Assembly (NCBI GenBank): GCA_963678705.1
Contig: OY783218.1
Span: 4,350,152 to 4,414,151, forward strand
Source of the DNA: Panorpa germanica
Taxonomy: Eukaryota > Arthropoda > Insecta > Mecoptera > Panorpidae
Reading direction: 5' to 3'
Length of the DNA stretch: 64,000 bases
Below, in pieces: positions 1 through 12,559 of the stretch; the first letter of the stretch is position 1, and each line of letters starts with the position of its first letter. A program made the translations under genes and the position numbers. The notes under the pieces were generated by a model that worked only from the letters and a program-made list of their open reading frames with translations, was not told the origin of the DNA and ran no database searches.

Positions 1-3000
1 TTGATAAAACAATAAGGGAGGAACTTCCTCTCATTATAAAGTATGCTAATGCGAGTACACTGTTGATGCGGCGTTTTGTTTAGAGAGAGTGTGTACCCCC
101 GTAGTGTCTTTGTTTTTTCCAATAAATAAATAATTATGAAGATGAAAAAGAATAAAAATAAACACGTTCAGCTTGATTTATAGAAATTCTTTACCTAGCT
201 ACCAATAAATCTTCTTTTTGTATCAACAAGTAGCAATTTATCCCAATCTATTTAATTACAATGTTTCACACATAAAGGCCCTGCACGTAAAGATCTTTAC
301 AGCCTACTTTACTGATCCATAAATGTATTTGTCCATAGATGCTTAACTCTAAATAAATATTTTAATGTATTTTGTGTGGTTAATGTCCCGCACCAGGTAT
401 ACCTGGAGTAGTAGACGGATGCTGTGCGAACTGAATCTTACTGACCGTCCATCAGGTCAGCCTTCTTACTGTTTCGCCGTCTTGCCTTCAAGCTGTCGAC
501 TTTATTGACTTAAATCACGCATGCGCAAGCAAAACTAACCAAATTCACTGTTTAATAACAACAACAATGTATTTTTAAAATACACGTCAAAAAAATATAA
601 CATTGAATATTTAATTGTCATGCCATTATAATTCAGTGTTTTATTTATATGTAGGAGTTATTTTATGGCACTCGTATTTTAAAGAATGCAACAGTCTTGG
701 GGTAACTTAACTTAAGTATGATGAGTTGACAGGCTAATTAAATAGTAAATAATTAATAATTTAAAACACAAATTTCAACGACCGGCGACCTCTGCAATCG
801 TAGTTTTAGAGTTTCGACAAATTGAATTCTGACAGCGCTTATAAATTACAAAATAACCTATGTTATGTATGTTATGTATACTCAGAAGATTTTAATTAGA
901 CGTTCTTAAGAGTTATTCAGAAAGATCTTAAGACCTTAATCTTATAGCAAGTATACATAATAATCTTCAAAACCTCAATGTCACTTTTAGAAAATCTGTA
1001 AGTTCATAACACTGCACCTGTTTCTTATGTTCTGTTCAATGAAATCAAAACCATAACTTTACAACTAGTGATATAAATAATTTTGCAAAGTTATTATTGA
1101 AATAATGTTCAGAATTACTATCCCGATAACTGACTAAATACATATTTAACACTGTGTAAATAAAATAAAATGCTATTCACCTGTTTGGAAGCAATATGCA
1201 GTCCTAACCTGACAGTAAAACTAGGTTAGGTTAGGTTAAAACTGGTTTTATATTGTCAAAAAAATCGTAAGAAAAGCACTTATATTTACTTTAAAGTTTA
1301 ATGTCATCTTACAACTTTTAGTTTATGTCTAAGAAGTATTTTCTTAATATTGTCACAACACTTATTAATTACTTCCACTCAGAATTGTCTAATACACAAA
1401 ACACTCATCGTATTATAATAACAAGTTGTCAACACACACATTGCATATATTAATAGTTAGTAACCTCACAAATATATCAATAATCAATAACTATATTAAA
1501 TCTAATAAATTATATTTCAGTAATTCTTGTCAGACGTTTAGATAACACCGACTAACCTTTAGTACAATTACATTTTTAAGATGGCGACAACGTCAGGTGT
1601 GAAGTACAAATAGAATAGAATGGGGTGCATTCAAACACTGAATAAACTAGTAAACAAATAAATGTTATTATATTATAAATTAAACTTACTTGCAGTAAAA
1701 AGTATTTATAGTTATTATAATATGTTACAATTATTATACTTTAGTCGTCGCTTTATGATATTATTGTTATTTATAATCTTCTAATTCTAATTATGGTTTG
1801 TGTATTGGATAAATTATTTGATATCGCACTAATTATTAAAAGTGCAAGTAATTGATTTTACTGTATGCAACCACTTTCATTTTCAAAATAATAATTTACT
1901 GAAGGCAATCACGAGACTCGGACCGGTTTTAAGTCTACAAAGAAATTGAGTACAATACCTTTTTAAGAGAGTTACTTAAATTATTATGTATTCTAAATAT
2001 AAAATAATGTTTTGCTAAAAATAAAATAAAACAATTTGAAAAACGTTGCACTGCGTGAATTTTTCAGTCGTACATGTTTTAAAACGTTTATATAATGATA
2101 TAGGTTTATCCTAATGAATTATAAATCAATAAAATAGCCTTTCGTGTCTATATATCAAAACGGAACCATGTTTTCATTAAGAAAGATTTTATTAGCTGTA
2201 CATTATAGTAAAATAAATCATTAATATATGAACATATACTATGGTAATACTATGTTCTTCGTAAGTGATATTAGGCAACACTTTTTTTATAAATAATTAG
2301 TGCCGTAGATGATGCAATATTACTGATGTCAACGTTCTAGGTAGTGGGTTCGAGCTCAACCAAAAAATTCGCAAATTTTCGTAAAATGTTAAATCGAAAC
2401 ATCGTCAGAATAAGCCTTAGCGCTAAGCATTCAAACTGAAGCTAAATTAGCATTAACTTTTATAGCTGTATCACGTGACTAGCTTAATCTCTGACCTAGA
2501 GATAATCTGTATAAATCTTTTGAAGTTCAGCTTTAGTATCGATTGACTATCCTGATATCATTAGTTATATTAATTAGTTAATTAACTAAAAAAGGTATTC
2601 ATTATATAGTTTTACAATTATTATTATGGATATTTAAGTGAGGATGTTTACGAAATTATTATTATGTTTACTATTTATATTAACTTAATATATAAGAGTA
2701 GAATTATTATTATTATTATCTTAATAATTAAAATAACATTATTTATAATGCTCTATCTTGTGAAGTATTTAGTTTTTGAAAAATGTTATCTTTGTCAACT
2801 TTTTCATTTGTATAAAAAGAATATAAAAACTTAGGTAGAATAGGTAGAAAATTATCCTGGTTTTTAATAAAACTTCTTTAAAACACTCTTTTAAAGAGTT
2901 TTCAAGAAATACAGGCTTTAAGAATAGTTATATAACAAGACTCTTTTCATTAAATATTAAAATTTTAGCATTAATTTTAAGTTTTAACCTAAAATGTAAG

Positions 3001-3923
3001 TTTCAGCTTGTGAAATATAAAGAAATTAAATTAATTATATTTAATACAATAATTTTTAGTATTTATTACAAAATAATGTATATTACTGACGCATGATTGT
3101 ACAAGTTCAAAATTACCTTTAAGGTTAAAACCTTAAATTAAAACTAAAAACAGTGAGTAGGAATGGAAATTTGAGTAAAATATTATTATCTTATTGAAAA
3201 TCGCTGTACTATTGATATTTTAAAGTAGTTTATATAATAAAGTGTTTCGAAATAGATAGCTACTTTTGTTTTGAGTTGAAGATAAGAGAAATTAATGGCC
3301 AACTAGTCAGGTAGAAAGGTTATAACAATTGCAAGTACTTATAGATAGTATTATATCACGTTAAAAAATAAATTACGATATTCGAGTATAGTAGACTAGT
3401 TAAAACAGATTAAATTTCAAGTCAACATAAATGCAGTTTCGAAAACATCTTTTTGAATATCTACAGAACATGTTAAGGGTATTAATTTCGAAAAGACTTT
3501 ATACATTTAAAGTACATATTCACTTTATTATTTTGCATGCCATCATGTCCCATATTAATGATAGATGATCGGCTACATTGACCGTCGATCTGGAATACCC
3601 TTCACCTTGATTCGCTTGTTGCAAGAACATAATTTCTTCTTCATTTCTATATCCATGTCTATTTAAAGCCGAGAGCTATTTTACGCATCAAAATAAAGCA
3701 TTTATACACTATTAATTTTAATATCACGTTATCCCGAAGAAGTAATAATATCGAACGTAATTGTTTTCAAACACAGAAGACAATAGTGCCGCCTGGTGGG
3801 GAAATTATGAACTACATTCCAAAGATAGAATGTTGAAATTTGATTAGTATACAATGGATACAACATTAATTATGTTTCACCATCGATAAAATAGTTTTAA
3901 CACCTTTTTACCGGTCTACATAC
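1..3923. other. Non-coding, presumed intron of the dac gene
   Basis: This stretch follows the donor of the last visible dac exon, so it should be intron. It is strongly AT-rich, with stops in all frames. A G+C-richer patch at about 388-520 contains a 14-base perfect palindrome at about 393-406 and was checked as a possible exon without success. Three tandem TTAGG-like units lie near 1222-1240. I see no bounded transposon. The next dac exon must lie to the left of the window. Confidence 0.55.
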
Positions 3924-4106
3924 CTTCATCTTTGTCTTCGTGGTCATCCACGTCGCTGATGTTATCATCACTGAGATTATCCTCCTCATCCCTGGGTGAG
4001 GGGACGGGGGAATGACCCTCACTGCGGTCACTGTGGTCGCCCGCGCTACCAGGACCCATGCCGCTTTTGGACAGGTTGAGGACAGGGCTGTGACCATTTG
4101 ATGAAC
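3924..4106 (-). CDS. dac: dachshund, internal exon: Ser/Gly-rich VLNLSK segment and acidic tail
   Basis: This 183-nt exon is the fourth and last dac exon visible. The acceptor TTTCTAG precedes it and the donor GTATGTAG follows. It takes one base from the previous exon (G+GT, glycine), encodes 60 full codons and leaves one base, so the reading frame continues off the left edge. The peptide opens SSNGHSPVLNLSKSG, runs through a Gly/Ser/His/Asp stretch, and ends in a strongly acidic segment (RDEEDNLSDDNISDVDD, then DHEDKDE). It is much richer in G+C than the flanking intron and uses C/G third positions. VLNLSK resembles a degenerate CtBP-docking motif (PxDLSxK type), which would suit a co-repressor, but that is inference. 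No globular fold is expected. The gene name rests on the neighbouring exons. Confidence 0.88.
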
Positions 4107-4305
4107 CTAGAAATTGTTCAAAATTAATACATTAAGGGAATACTTCATCATTTGTCCGCTTTTATAACTCCCTAAGTGTCGCTACTTCAATTATCAATTA
4201 ATTAATATTACTAAGAAGCATTGGTTGATATTTTTGTTTCTCAGGTTCCATTTTTAATCTAGTTAAAGATAACTGTTAACGGTTATAATAAATATAATAA
4301 TTCTA

Positions 4306-5212
4306 GGAAAAGATGGGAGGAGAGTAGAAAGCAGGGTGGAAGAGGAGGAACGGAAAAGAGAAATGATTACTTTGAAAAGAACCAAATGGCGACACAAGAA
4401 GCAGATAGAGGAAAAAAGAAGGCATAAGTGTGGAAGAGGAACTAAGGAGCAAAGGCAGAGAGATACAGCAGCAGGAAAGAATGAAAAATATTGAGAAGAG
4501 CAAATATTACGAAAGATACAAAAGTAATTGACAGAGAGAGAGGGAGAGAGAGATACTGGAATACATACGATAAAAAGGAACATAAGAAGAATCGCAAAAT
4601 TTAGATTTAGTTTTTTATTTAGAAAGGTGTGTAAGAAGTGCTGGAGAGAGATTGAAACACTGGAGCATATTAACTATTCATGTGAGAAAAGAGTAAAAAG
4701 GAAAAAGAAGATTATGCAGTTATTAAAAGGAGGCAGTGAAGGGAAGAGGTGGATGACGGAGATAGAGAGAATGAGCGAGGAAAGAAAGGAATGGCAGAGT
4801 AGCAGAAAGTTTAAATTTATTTGTTTTGTTTTTATTTAATTTTTTGAAAGGAGTGAGAATGGGTAATAGCCCAGTCATTATAGTAAGTTCACCTCGGAAT
4901 TCGAGATACCCAGCTGTAAGTCTGTAAATACTTGTATATTGACACCCTAAAGTTGTCTCAAAACCTACATATGGTAGGGTGTATAAACCATATGTAGGTT
5001 TTGAGACAACTTTAGGGTGTCAATATACAAGTATTTACAGACTTACAGCTGGGTATCTCGAATTCCGAGATTCTTACCTAATTTAAGCTTAAATGACTGG
5101 GCCATAAATAAAATAAGGATCACAAATATAATGTAATTAGGCACAATGATATATAATTTAATAATTGAAAGTAGGAAGAATGTAGTGCCTAATGGCAAAA
5201 ACATTAAAATAA
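4306..5212 (+). mobile_element. LINE fragment, family A, 5'-truncated 3' end
   Basis: A purine-rich degraded reading frame (about 4306-4840) encodes lysine/arginine-rich peptide with CKKCWREIETLEHINYSCEK, the C-x2-C...H-x4-C zinc-knuckle-like motif found near the C-terminus of many insect LINE ORF2 proteins. GKRWMTEIER follows and then a stop. The 3' UTR resumes after the foldback insertion and ends with GTAGTGCCTAATGGCAAAAA and an A-rich tail near 5212. A second copy of the same region, in reverse orientation, lies at 45118-45660 and matches both the zinc motif and the 3' end. The frame contains stops and there is no reverse transcriptase core, so this copy is dead. The left boundary is approximate. 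Confidence 0.75.
4868..5103. mobile_element. Foldback element with two perfect 83-bp arms, nested in the LINE
   Basis: The left arm 4893-4975 is the exact reverse complement of the right arm 4987-5069, separated by an 11-base loop. Weaker outer complementarity extends the structure to GCCCAGTCATT on the left and AATGACTGGGC on the right. The other family-A LINE copy (45118-45660) lacks this block: its sequence passes directly from GGAGTGAGAATAGGTA to the TAATTAAGCACAATG region. The block is therefore an insertion into the LINE 3' UTR. No clear target duplication is seen beyond a possible ATA. It codes for nothing. Confidence 0.8.
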
Positions 5213-7173
5213 AATAATAATAGTACAGTCATGTCTAAATAACGTCAACTTATGAATGAAAATATCTAAATGTCGCATGTTTAAGTCGCAGCAATGTGTA
5301 CGAGGCATTATACTATTACGAACATCTTGCTAATCCTTATAATTTTTAATGTAATCATTTTGAATCCTTATCTCCTTACAGATTTATTTGAAATTATAAG
5401 CGTAGTGTATCTCCCTAATGATTTATATAACATAAACTACAGTTAGTTGCAATAATAACCAAAGCAAGTGCATTCATAAAAATCATATGAAAAACAGTAT
5501 GGTCAAGTTGTAAATTTATAATTAAAATACAAACAAAATAAAAGTAATTCTTCTTTGGTTGTCTCACTTGAAAGAAAGAATAATTAACCAATTTGAATTT
5601 CAATCCATTCGCGTACATCTGTGTATCTACATATGTATGTATAAATACATTTACATACATATTCGTACTATGTATTTGTATATATGAATTAGTTATATTG
5701 GTATATATTGTATAGGTTTTAATTGGTACCATTTACATGTTCTGTTCTTCTTGATGAGAACATCAATCCAATACCACTGAGAGAACATTTCAAAAAGATT
5801 TAAATTCGTTTCAAAACGCCCACTCTTGTTGGACGTCTGTTTACATATGTAGAAACAGAGCCGTATTTTTAGCCAAGGCTACATAACAGTTAATCAAATT
5901 TTAACTAAATTTTGCATTTATATTAATAAGAATATTATAACACTTAACACTAAATTGTAATTTTTGATGAAAATAAGAATAAGTTACGGCTGAAATTTTG
6001 TAATTACCTAAGAGAGATATTAGTTAACCTATTTATAAAAAAATAATTTCATTAAATAATGAGGTTTTAGATGTTCGTTTGCGTTTTATTTTCCTATATT
6101 AAAACAACAATATAAGACACTAATTGGTGAATTTATATATTATATAATAATATTCAAGTTACCTAATACTTCTACAGTATATTATCACTTAAATATTTGC
6201 TTAAATGTTCCGATTAGCCATGTAATTTAAAGTTCAATTTAACACCGAATTAATTTTGATTTACACCACTAGTCCGAATCGACTGCTATCGAATCGGCTG
6301 CGTACTTCACTGACGTTATTTCTTTTGATATATGATAGATAATTAAATTCCAAACTAATGATTGGAATTAAGGAAACCGTAGCAAAAAATAAGTAGTGTT
6401 ACAAAACAGGTTCTGGCTTAAATTATAGATAAGTTTTATACATATTGTTTAATAACTCATCTAATCTTTTGGTCCTTCAAACCGGATTCCTATTTCACAT
6501 AATGATTTCGTAAAGAAATAGAAACAATTAAGCAACAAGAATTGATTCTACTACACAATAAGGTGCCATTATTTAAATAAGATTGCTTACATATATAGAA
6601 TTATATGATTGTCCTCAACCGGCCCTGTAATACACAAGTGTGCAAAATCCGATGAGAGAGGCTCCGATGAAGTCAGTGACTAATTGCTCAAAGAATATAA
6701 CTTGGAGTCGTAATCGGACGGTAGACGGTGAGAATGATTACGGGTGCCCTGTATAAATGACCCCGCACGTATTCGTATATTGAACAGAAAACATTTCATA
6801 TGAGAAGCGAAAAATTATTTCGTGCGATTATTTTATATATTACATATATTTTACATTTTGTACAGGCAGTTGTATATGTTGCATTTATGATTTAATGCTG
6901 TAAGTTTACTAGCATAAATGTCTACTTGGAGGACTTGAACCAAAGGATCTCTTAAAGGTGAGTGTTTCAAACGTGGAAGGAAAAGGAAGCAAGAAATAAT
7001 GCGTGCGCAAGACCGCTACGGGTCTACTGTAACAACAATTGAGTTCAGCTATGCGTTACTCTTCGAAGCAATCTCGTTGACATTGCTGGCCATATAAATA
7101 ATACTAAATAATTGTAATTAACGCTGCATACTCTACTTAATGGTTTGATGACAAAGATAGGTATAGTTCTTAC

Positions 7174-7250
7174 CATTATGTGAGCTGAGGTCTCGTGGTT
7201 TATGGTCCAGCGCCAGTGCTCGATCTACATCTCCTCGTTCATCTCGTATC
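7174..7250 (-). CDS. dac: dachshund, internal exon: IRDERGD...DHKPRDLS segment
   Basis: This is a 77-nt exon with acceptor TTTGTTGCAG and donor GTAAGAAC, both strong. Its first base completes the codon opened by the 55944-56003 exon (CG+G, arginine), giving HLER-IRDERGD. Twenty-five codons follow, ending DHKPRDLSSHN, and the last base joins the next exon to give glycine. The other two frames are closed or fail to join. I recognise HKPRDLS after the ERxRxERGD block as part of the insect Dachshund middle region, which is poorly conserved in vertebrates. The segment is charged and probably unstructured. The exon lies at the far end of a 48.7-kb intron and only 3.1 kb from the next exon. Confidence 0.88.
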
Positions 7251-7320
7251 CTGCAACAAAGAAGGAAAAAAATATTAACTAATGCAAAACTTGCTTGTAA
7301 ATTTCTTTATTTCGCATTAA

Positions 7321-8064
7321 GGAGGTACAGGACGTACCGTCAATGCAAAAAGTTTGTCTCTAGGTAATACGAAATGCAAAATACGAAGTACATGAGGGAC
7401 GAGCAAATATTGGGACTGTATCTTCGAAAATGAATTTTTCAATTCCCTATTAAACTGCTATATGCTAGTTAAAATGATTTTATTATGCATATAATAGTTA
7501 AATAAATGAAAAATTACCTATAATTAATATCAAATTTATATTAATTCAATTTAAATTCAAATTAAATATTTTGAAAAAGGAATAATAAATTTGGCAACGC
7601 TGTAAATTTACGTGTGTTGACGCATGCGTGATTTGATTTGATATTTTATAAAATATTTATTCCGATTTTGAATTTCCCGCTCAAATTGGGATTTGCAACG
7701 TTGCCAGCTTATAACCTACACTTACTGTTTCTTACTAGTTTTCTTTAAATATTTTCGGGTATCTTATATAGGTATCCTTTTGATAATTTTCTTTTTGCAA
7801 TAGTTACAGAGAAGATTCTTTTATATACAACTAGTTTTTGAAAGCCGTGTCACCATTTTTTCATAGTTAAAAGTTATATTATGTGGTGAAATTGAGCTAA
7901 AAATTATGATTTGTATGGATAATGACTATTTTTAAGCATGTATAAAAAGAAAACCAGGAACTCTAGGTCTCTAAAATTTTGAGACAGCATGTGCTTCACC
8001 TATTTGTATCGACCCTCTAAATTTCACAACGTTTTCATCATTTACGTTAAGGTCCTATACCTCT
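7321..8064. mobile_element. Candidate TTAA-flanked MITE (piggyBac-type)
   Basis: TTAA at 7317-7320 is followed by GGAGGTACAGGAC. At the other end GTCCTATACCTCT (8052-8064) is followed by TTAA at 8065-8068. The two ends are inverted repeats matching at 11 of 13 positions. The 744-bp interior has no long reading frame. TTAA target duplications are typical of piggyBac-type elements, but the terminal bases are not the usual CCC, so the superfamily is uncertain. Confidence 0.5.
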
Positions 8065-9406
8065 TTAACAAGTGTGAAACATGCATTATAAGACAATTTC
8101 TATATTAGAAGTAGAATATTAACTTTAGAATTAATTAGCTTATAGCAAGCAACTTGTGTACTGCAAGACGATATTCTTCTTGGGATGTGTGTCTCAATGA
8201 TTTTATTTGTAAAAAGAACTATAGTTTAATTAATTCAAAATCCCTTTTATATTTGAAAAATACTATAGCATCGTGACGTAAATCGCCTTGCAAATGGATG
8301 GTGTCGCCGTCTATTTGTGAACTGCTTTAGTGTTGCCAAATGATGTACATTAGTGTATATTTAACAGTTTCTTCAAGCTACATGACTTTTGAAAATAAAG
8401 GTGTAATCAGATTTCTAGGTTTATTTTGAAAACTATAACTCCTACAAAAATGTTGTAAAGAGCTTTCTTTTAGATAGTAATATTATCTACAACTTTTCTT
8501 AACAACTTTTTGTTACATTTTTTATATATAAAAAGTTATACACAAAAATAAATATTACTTTAGTGATGAATAAAGAAAAACAACTTTCAAATAAAATACA
8601 CGTTACAGATATTGAATAATCAAAGTCAACACCAAATGAAAGAGGAAACAAGAAAATAATACTCTCATTTTTCTTAAAATACTTTTTTTACGAGATAAAT
8701 CTTTAAATACTAAAAGATGTATAATTTCATTTCAAAGTTTTCTAACTTTAATTTATTTGCTGACATTAATATAAAGAAGGGCAGAAATACTAAAAGCATT
8801 TAGTCATTAAAAAATTAAAGTATTTACAATAATGCATTCACGGTTCGCGGGTGGAATAAACCTATTACATATATTTGTAATGGCTTCTATTTCACCCCCC
8901 TTCTACACCCTTAATTTCTTATATTTATGTTTGGTATATTATAAGGGTAGAATTGTACACATAAGTAATTTTTGTCACTTTTTAAAATGTGGCGTATGAA
9001 AGAAAAAAAATTGTTTTTTAAGTGGCGTTAAGTGTGTCATATTCTTATCAATTTTAAATTAATTTATCACTGGAATCATTCATTTTATTAAGAGTTTTTG
9101 ATTTAACCTTGAATATACAAAAACATGTAGTAATTTGATGTGTTTTCATATTTGATTGTCAATCAGTTCCGCTACTTGTTCGATTTTATCTATTTTAATA
9201 TGAAATGTTTTGCTACTGATATAAATAAATAATTATTTGTATCACATATGTGTGACATGGTTTCGTTAAATATTTAATTAAATGTGATTTTAATTAATTT
9301 TTCGTTTAACAATTACACGTTAGTGTTCCTTACTATTAATTCGATTTGATAATATAAATATTTGAAAGGTTTCTGATAGAAAATGTTCTTGTACATTTTT
9401 ACATTA

Positions 9407-9702
9407 TCTTCTTCTTAATATATATAAATTACGTGTCACTGCATCTCCCCGCGATGGACTCCTAAACTACTTAACCGATTTTAATCAAATTTGTACACCG
9501 TGTGCAGTTTGGTCCAACTTGAAAGATAGGATAGCTTAAATCTCAATTTATTTATCTTATTGCTAATTATTTGTCTATTAATTATCTGTATATGACATAT
9601 GACATCGGGCGACGATGATGGCGACATCTGTTGACTAGATTGAGTAAATATTCAATAGATGGCGCTACGTTAGGCACAGCAACGCGTGGCCGGGACAGCT
9701 AG
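9407..9702 (+). mobile_element. Non-autonomous Helitron-type element
   Basis: The left end is TC after an A (TCTTCTTCTTAATATATATA). A subterminal segment with CTACTTAACCGATTTTAATC follows, typical of the 5' part of short insect Helitrons. The right end is CTAG followed by T, preceded by the G+C-rich hairpin-like segment GCGTGGCCGGGACAG. There is no target duplication and no Rep/helicase coding. Length is about 296 bp. Confidence 0.65.
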
Positions 9703-9959
9703 TATACATTTATATCTAAACTATTTATTTTATCAAAAAAATATGAAAATTAAAGTTGTAGATCGCTCAAAATCCTTTTTAATAATATATGATATGTTTA
9801 TATGTTGTAATGGGTTTAAGAGATATGAGCAAAATGGTACGCACTGTTATCTGCTGCTTTGAATTACATATTAACCACAAATCAAAGTGACGTGTGTTTA
9901 AGGTTTTTCTAACATAAGAAAAGTTATCAGTTACGTAAACGATTTTACTTAATATAGTT

Positions 9960-10250
9960 AACTATATTAATGAACGTAGGTATTATTAAAAATTATTTAA
10001 AACACTGGAAATACAATTATTTTCTCATAGTTAAACTTGAAAATAGACGACTAGCTTATATACTCTAAGCGTAGTTGCTTATAACTTATCAGTGCCGTGA
10101 AGAAACTAAGTACGTTAGTCTTCAGAGAGATGAACTGATCAAAAGAGAGAAGCAGTTATTGTAATTTACAGGTCTTTACTTACTTAGTGCTAGACTAAAT
10201 CTGAGGTATTCTTCACCTGTCTAATCTATATATAACTGGTAAGTTCCAAG
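9960..10250 (+). repeat. Dispersed repeat D, copy 1
   Basis: This segment shares long near-identical blocks with 40300-40682 (reverse), 41935-42560 (reverse) and 51333-51910 (forward). Key shared blocks are CACTCTAAGCG-type sequence, GAAACTAAGTACGTTAGTCTTC, and the CTAGACTAAA...GAGGTATTC segment near its right end. It has no coding capacity and no clear terminal repeats. The superfamily is unknown. Confidence 0.7.
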
Positions 10251-10426
10251 AATTTTGTGTGTTATTGTTATGGGGGTGCCTAATGTGTGTAAGACCAGTG
10301 TAATAATGTTTAGTTTAAAACGTTTGTGACCTATTTTACTGCTTTTTGTCAAATAAATTAATGCATCTGAGCTTTAGCAAATTCATATTTCATTTTTAAC
10401 TTAGGCACACGCTATTATATTCTTAA

Positions 10427-10431
10427 TTATA

Positions 10432-10514
<83 letters not shown>

Positions 10515-10530
10515 GTGTGTGTGTGTGTGT
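10427..10530. repeat. (TA)n/(TG)n microsatellite
   Basis: About 88 bases of alternating AT, with few interruptions, pass directly into eight TG units. Confidence 0.95.
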
Positions 10531-11439
10531 ATTATGATTTCCACAATGTTGTGTTAACGTGATACATTTTTTAATACAACTGCTTTCTGTTTATGTCCCT
10601 ATTTGGCACCCCCCGTTGTTCTAACAATCATTAGACACAGTTTACACCCTGTGTTTTTTTATCCCCCGTATTAAAACATCCCCAAAAAACAAAGGCACCG
10701 TTACAGACTCCTACATAGTCGTCGTGGTCCATCCGCACTGTGATTTGTTCGCTCCTTGTTGGAGAGATGAACCGTCCCGTTCTACCCGTAGGAACCGTGC
10801 CTACTTTTGGTATGTGTTAACTGTTGATGGATTTACAATCTGTAGAAATGTTTTTTTAATTATAAAATTCATTTATTATATTATCAAGAGTGGTGGTGGT
10901 TGGTTTTTTGTGTTGTTGTACGAGTACATTCCAAATTAACTGAGATTTTTGAAATTTTAATTAAGTTAAAGAATGTTTTGAAATGGTTCATCAAATTTAT
11001 TTAAATCGGGGTGTTTATTGTAGGTTTATTAAGACAAGATTATTTATTAAATAACTGATATATCAAAATAGAGAATCAAATATTAATTTGTTCCAATGTT
11101 TTCGTTTATTGTGAGAGTTTCTTTTATATATGTCTATCTTAAATAAAACTGTAGTGAAAATTCAACTTGAGGTTAAGCAATTCATGACGCATGACGTCAA
11201 AGAAAGAGTTACAAAATGAGTCTGCTTTTAATATTATTCTGTAAAACATATACAAAAACTATAGACATCGTATTTTCACGTAGATGAATAAGTTTTATAT
11301 TTGCACCTGTTGTTTGTAAAGGTCCTCACTTTCAAACTAGCAAGCGCATATGTTTTTTTTATATATAGTTTCTCGGGCTTCCTAGGCACGTAGACTTTTA
11401 TCGCCCCTAATATTGTTCTGCTTCTTTTTATACGTTATA

Positions 11440-11830
11440 TCCAGACAACAAGAATGATCTATTCATGGCTACTGCTGTTATAAATTTCGGTTTCTCAATA
11501 AAAAAGGCAGTGTTAACAGGAAGCACCGCCCTTTCGAGTCCATTTCATGCCATTGCTGTATTTTTAACATTGCCACAGAATGTGGTCAGAATCTGCCTCC
11601 TCTTCACCACATTCGCATTTAGGGAAGCGCATACTTTCTTAACTACATATTACATTATTTATTGCCAAAATTTTAGCTTCGCTTAAGCGACGTAGTTTCT
11701 GGAATCTTACTCTATAACGAATCTATATATGTTTCGGAAGAGAGTGCCCATATTTATTTATATTTCGAAACAAAGTAACCATATGTAAATCTGGTATTAT
11801 ATAGAAGAACAAATTAAATGATTTTGTAGG
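11440..11830 (-). pseudogene. LINE ORF2 C-terminus, RNase H/zinc-knuckle type, decayed
   Basis: On the minus strand a broken frame encodes FPKCECGEEEADSDHILWQC, the C-x-CG...DHI-x3-C zinc motif that follows the RNase H domain in I-clade-like LINEs. Upstream is a divergent RNase H tail-like segment. Downstream, FITAVAMNRSFLLSG resembles the usual C-terminal tail. Several stops interrupt it. It is of the same general type as 50045-50600 but clearly a different, older copy. Confidence 0.55.
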
Positions 11831-12559
11831 AAAAACTTGTTCTGCAAAGCACAATCTATATTTCTATTAGTAGACTAAAATACCCAGAGTTCATTTCACA
11901 TCGCCCCGATTTAAATAAGATCTCTTAACAATTTAATTTCGCGTATCCCATTATTATATCCACATATAATTTCATTACACCTTTAGACGTCATCTGTAGC
12001 AAGCATTAAACCTTTTGGAGATCTTGATATGTATATAACTCGCCGTCACCCCCATTGCTCCATTGTATCAAGTAATCTGTGACGAAAATTACAAGTCCCA
12101 TGTCGACATCTAGCTATGTTGGCTACACCGTCTACATTTTCTCAGTTCATTGTCATTGCCATTGCCGCGTGATTACCATTCTAATTTAATTTCAACTGAA
12201 CTAAGCTAACTAATAAGAGAGTACAGCAGAAGAGCTTGTCTTAAATCGTACTGTAAATGGGTGAAAAGGTCCGTTAACAATACGACTGGAGACTGGAAAC
12301 TGGAGATAAAGATCTTAATAACTGGATGTGTACCATCTATGTGTGATCTTTAATTAACAGGGATTTATCTGTGTGTTTTAATGAAATTATTTTACATTTT
12401 GCTTACTTCTACGAAAGTTTATGATGTAGTAATTTCTCCCCGTTGTTGCCCTGATTTATTTAGTGACCGGGGAATCCATTATTCATAATGTTAAAAAAGT
12501 TGTAAGATTTTTTATAATACATACAGTAAATATGTGTAATTGTGGCAGTTGATATAGTT

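Larger units (their letters stand above)
4107..7173 (-). other. dac: dac intron, about 3.1 kb
   Basis: The intron starts with the donor GTAAGAAC at its right end and finishes with TTTCTAG at its left. It contains a LINE 3' fragment with a foldback insertion (listed separately). The rest, 5213-7173, is AT-rich with no gene or bounded repeat that I can see. A less AT-rich patch at about 6610-6780 looks single-copy within the window and could be a conserved non-coding element. That cannot be judged from one genome. Confidence 0.85.

Noticed and set aside
415-510. Possible further dac exon on the minus strand (frame reading VDSLKARRRNSKKADLMDG with a GTCAGT donor)
   Set aside because: The phase would fit the exon at 3924-4106, but the acceptor would be AATAAAG without a polypyrimidine tract, and the peptide does not resemble the expected Dac region.
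1222-1240. TTAGG tandem units suggesting telomeric repeat
   Set aside because: Only about three units; such short runs are common inside insect chromosomes. They are used only as weak support for insect origin.
2335-2365. GGGTTCGAGCTC resembling a tRNA or SINE B box
   Set aside because: No A box at the right spacing, no acceptor stem and no poly(A) tail.
3897-4097. 66-codon minus-strand frame with an ATG
   Set aside because: It is a shifted frame of the dac exon at 3924-4106 and would run through the donor.
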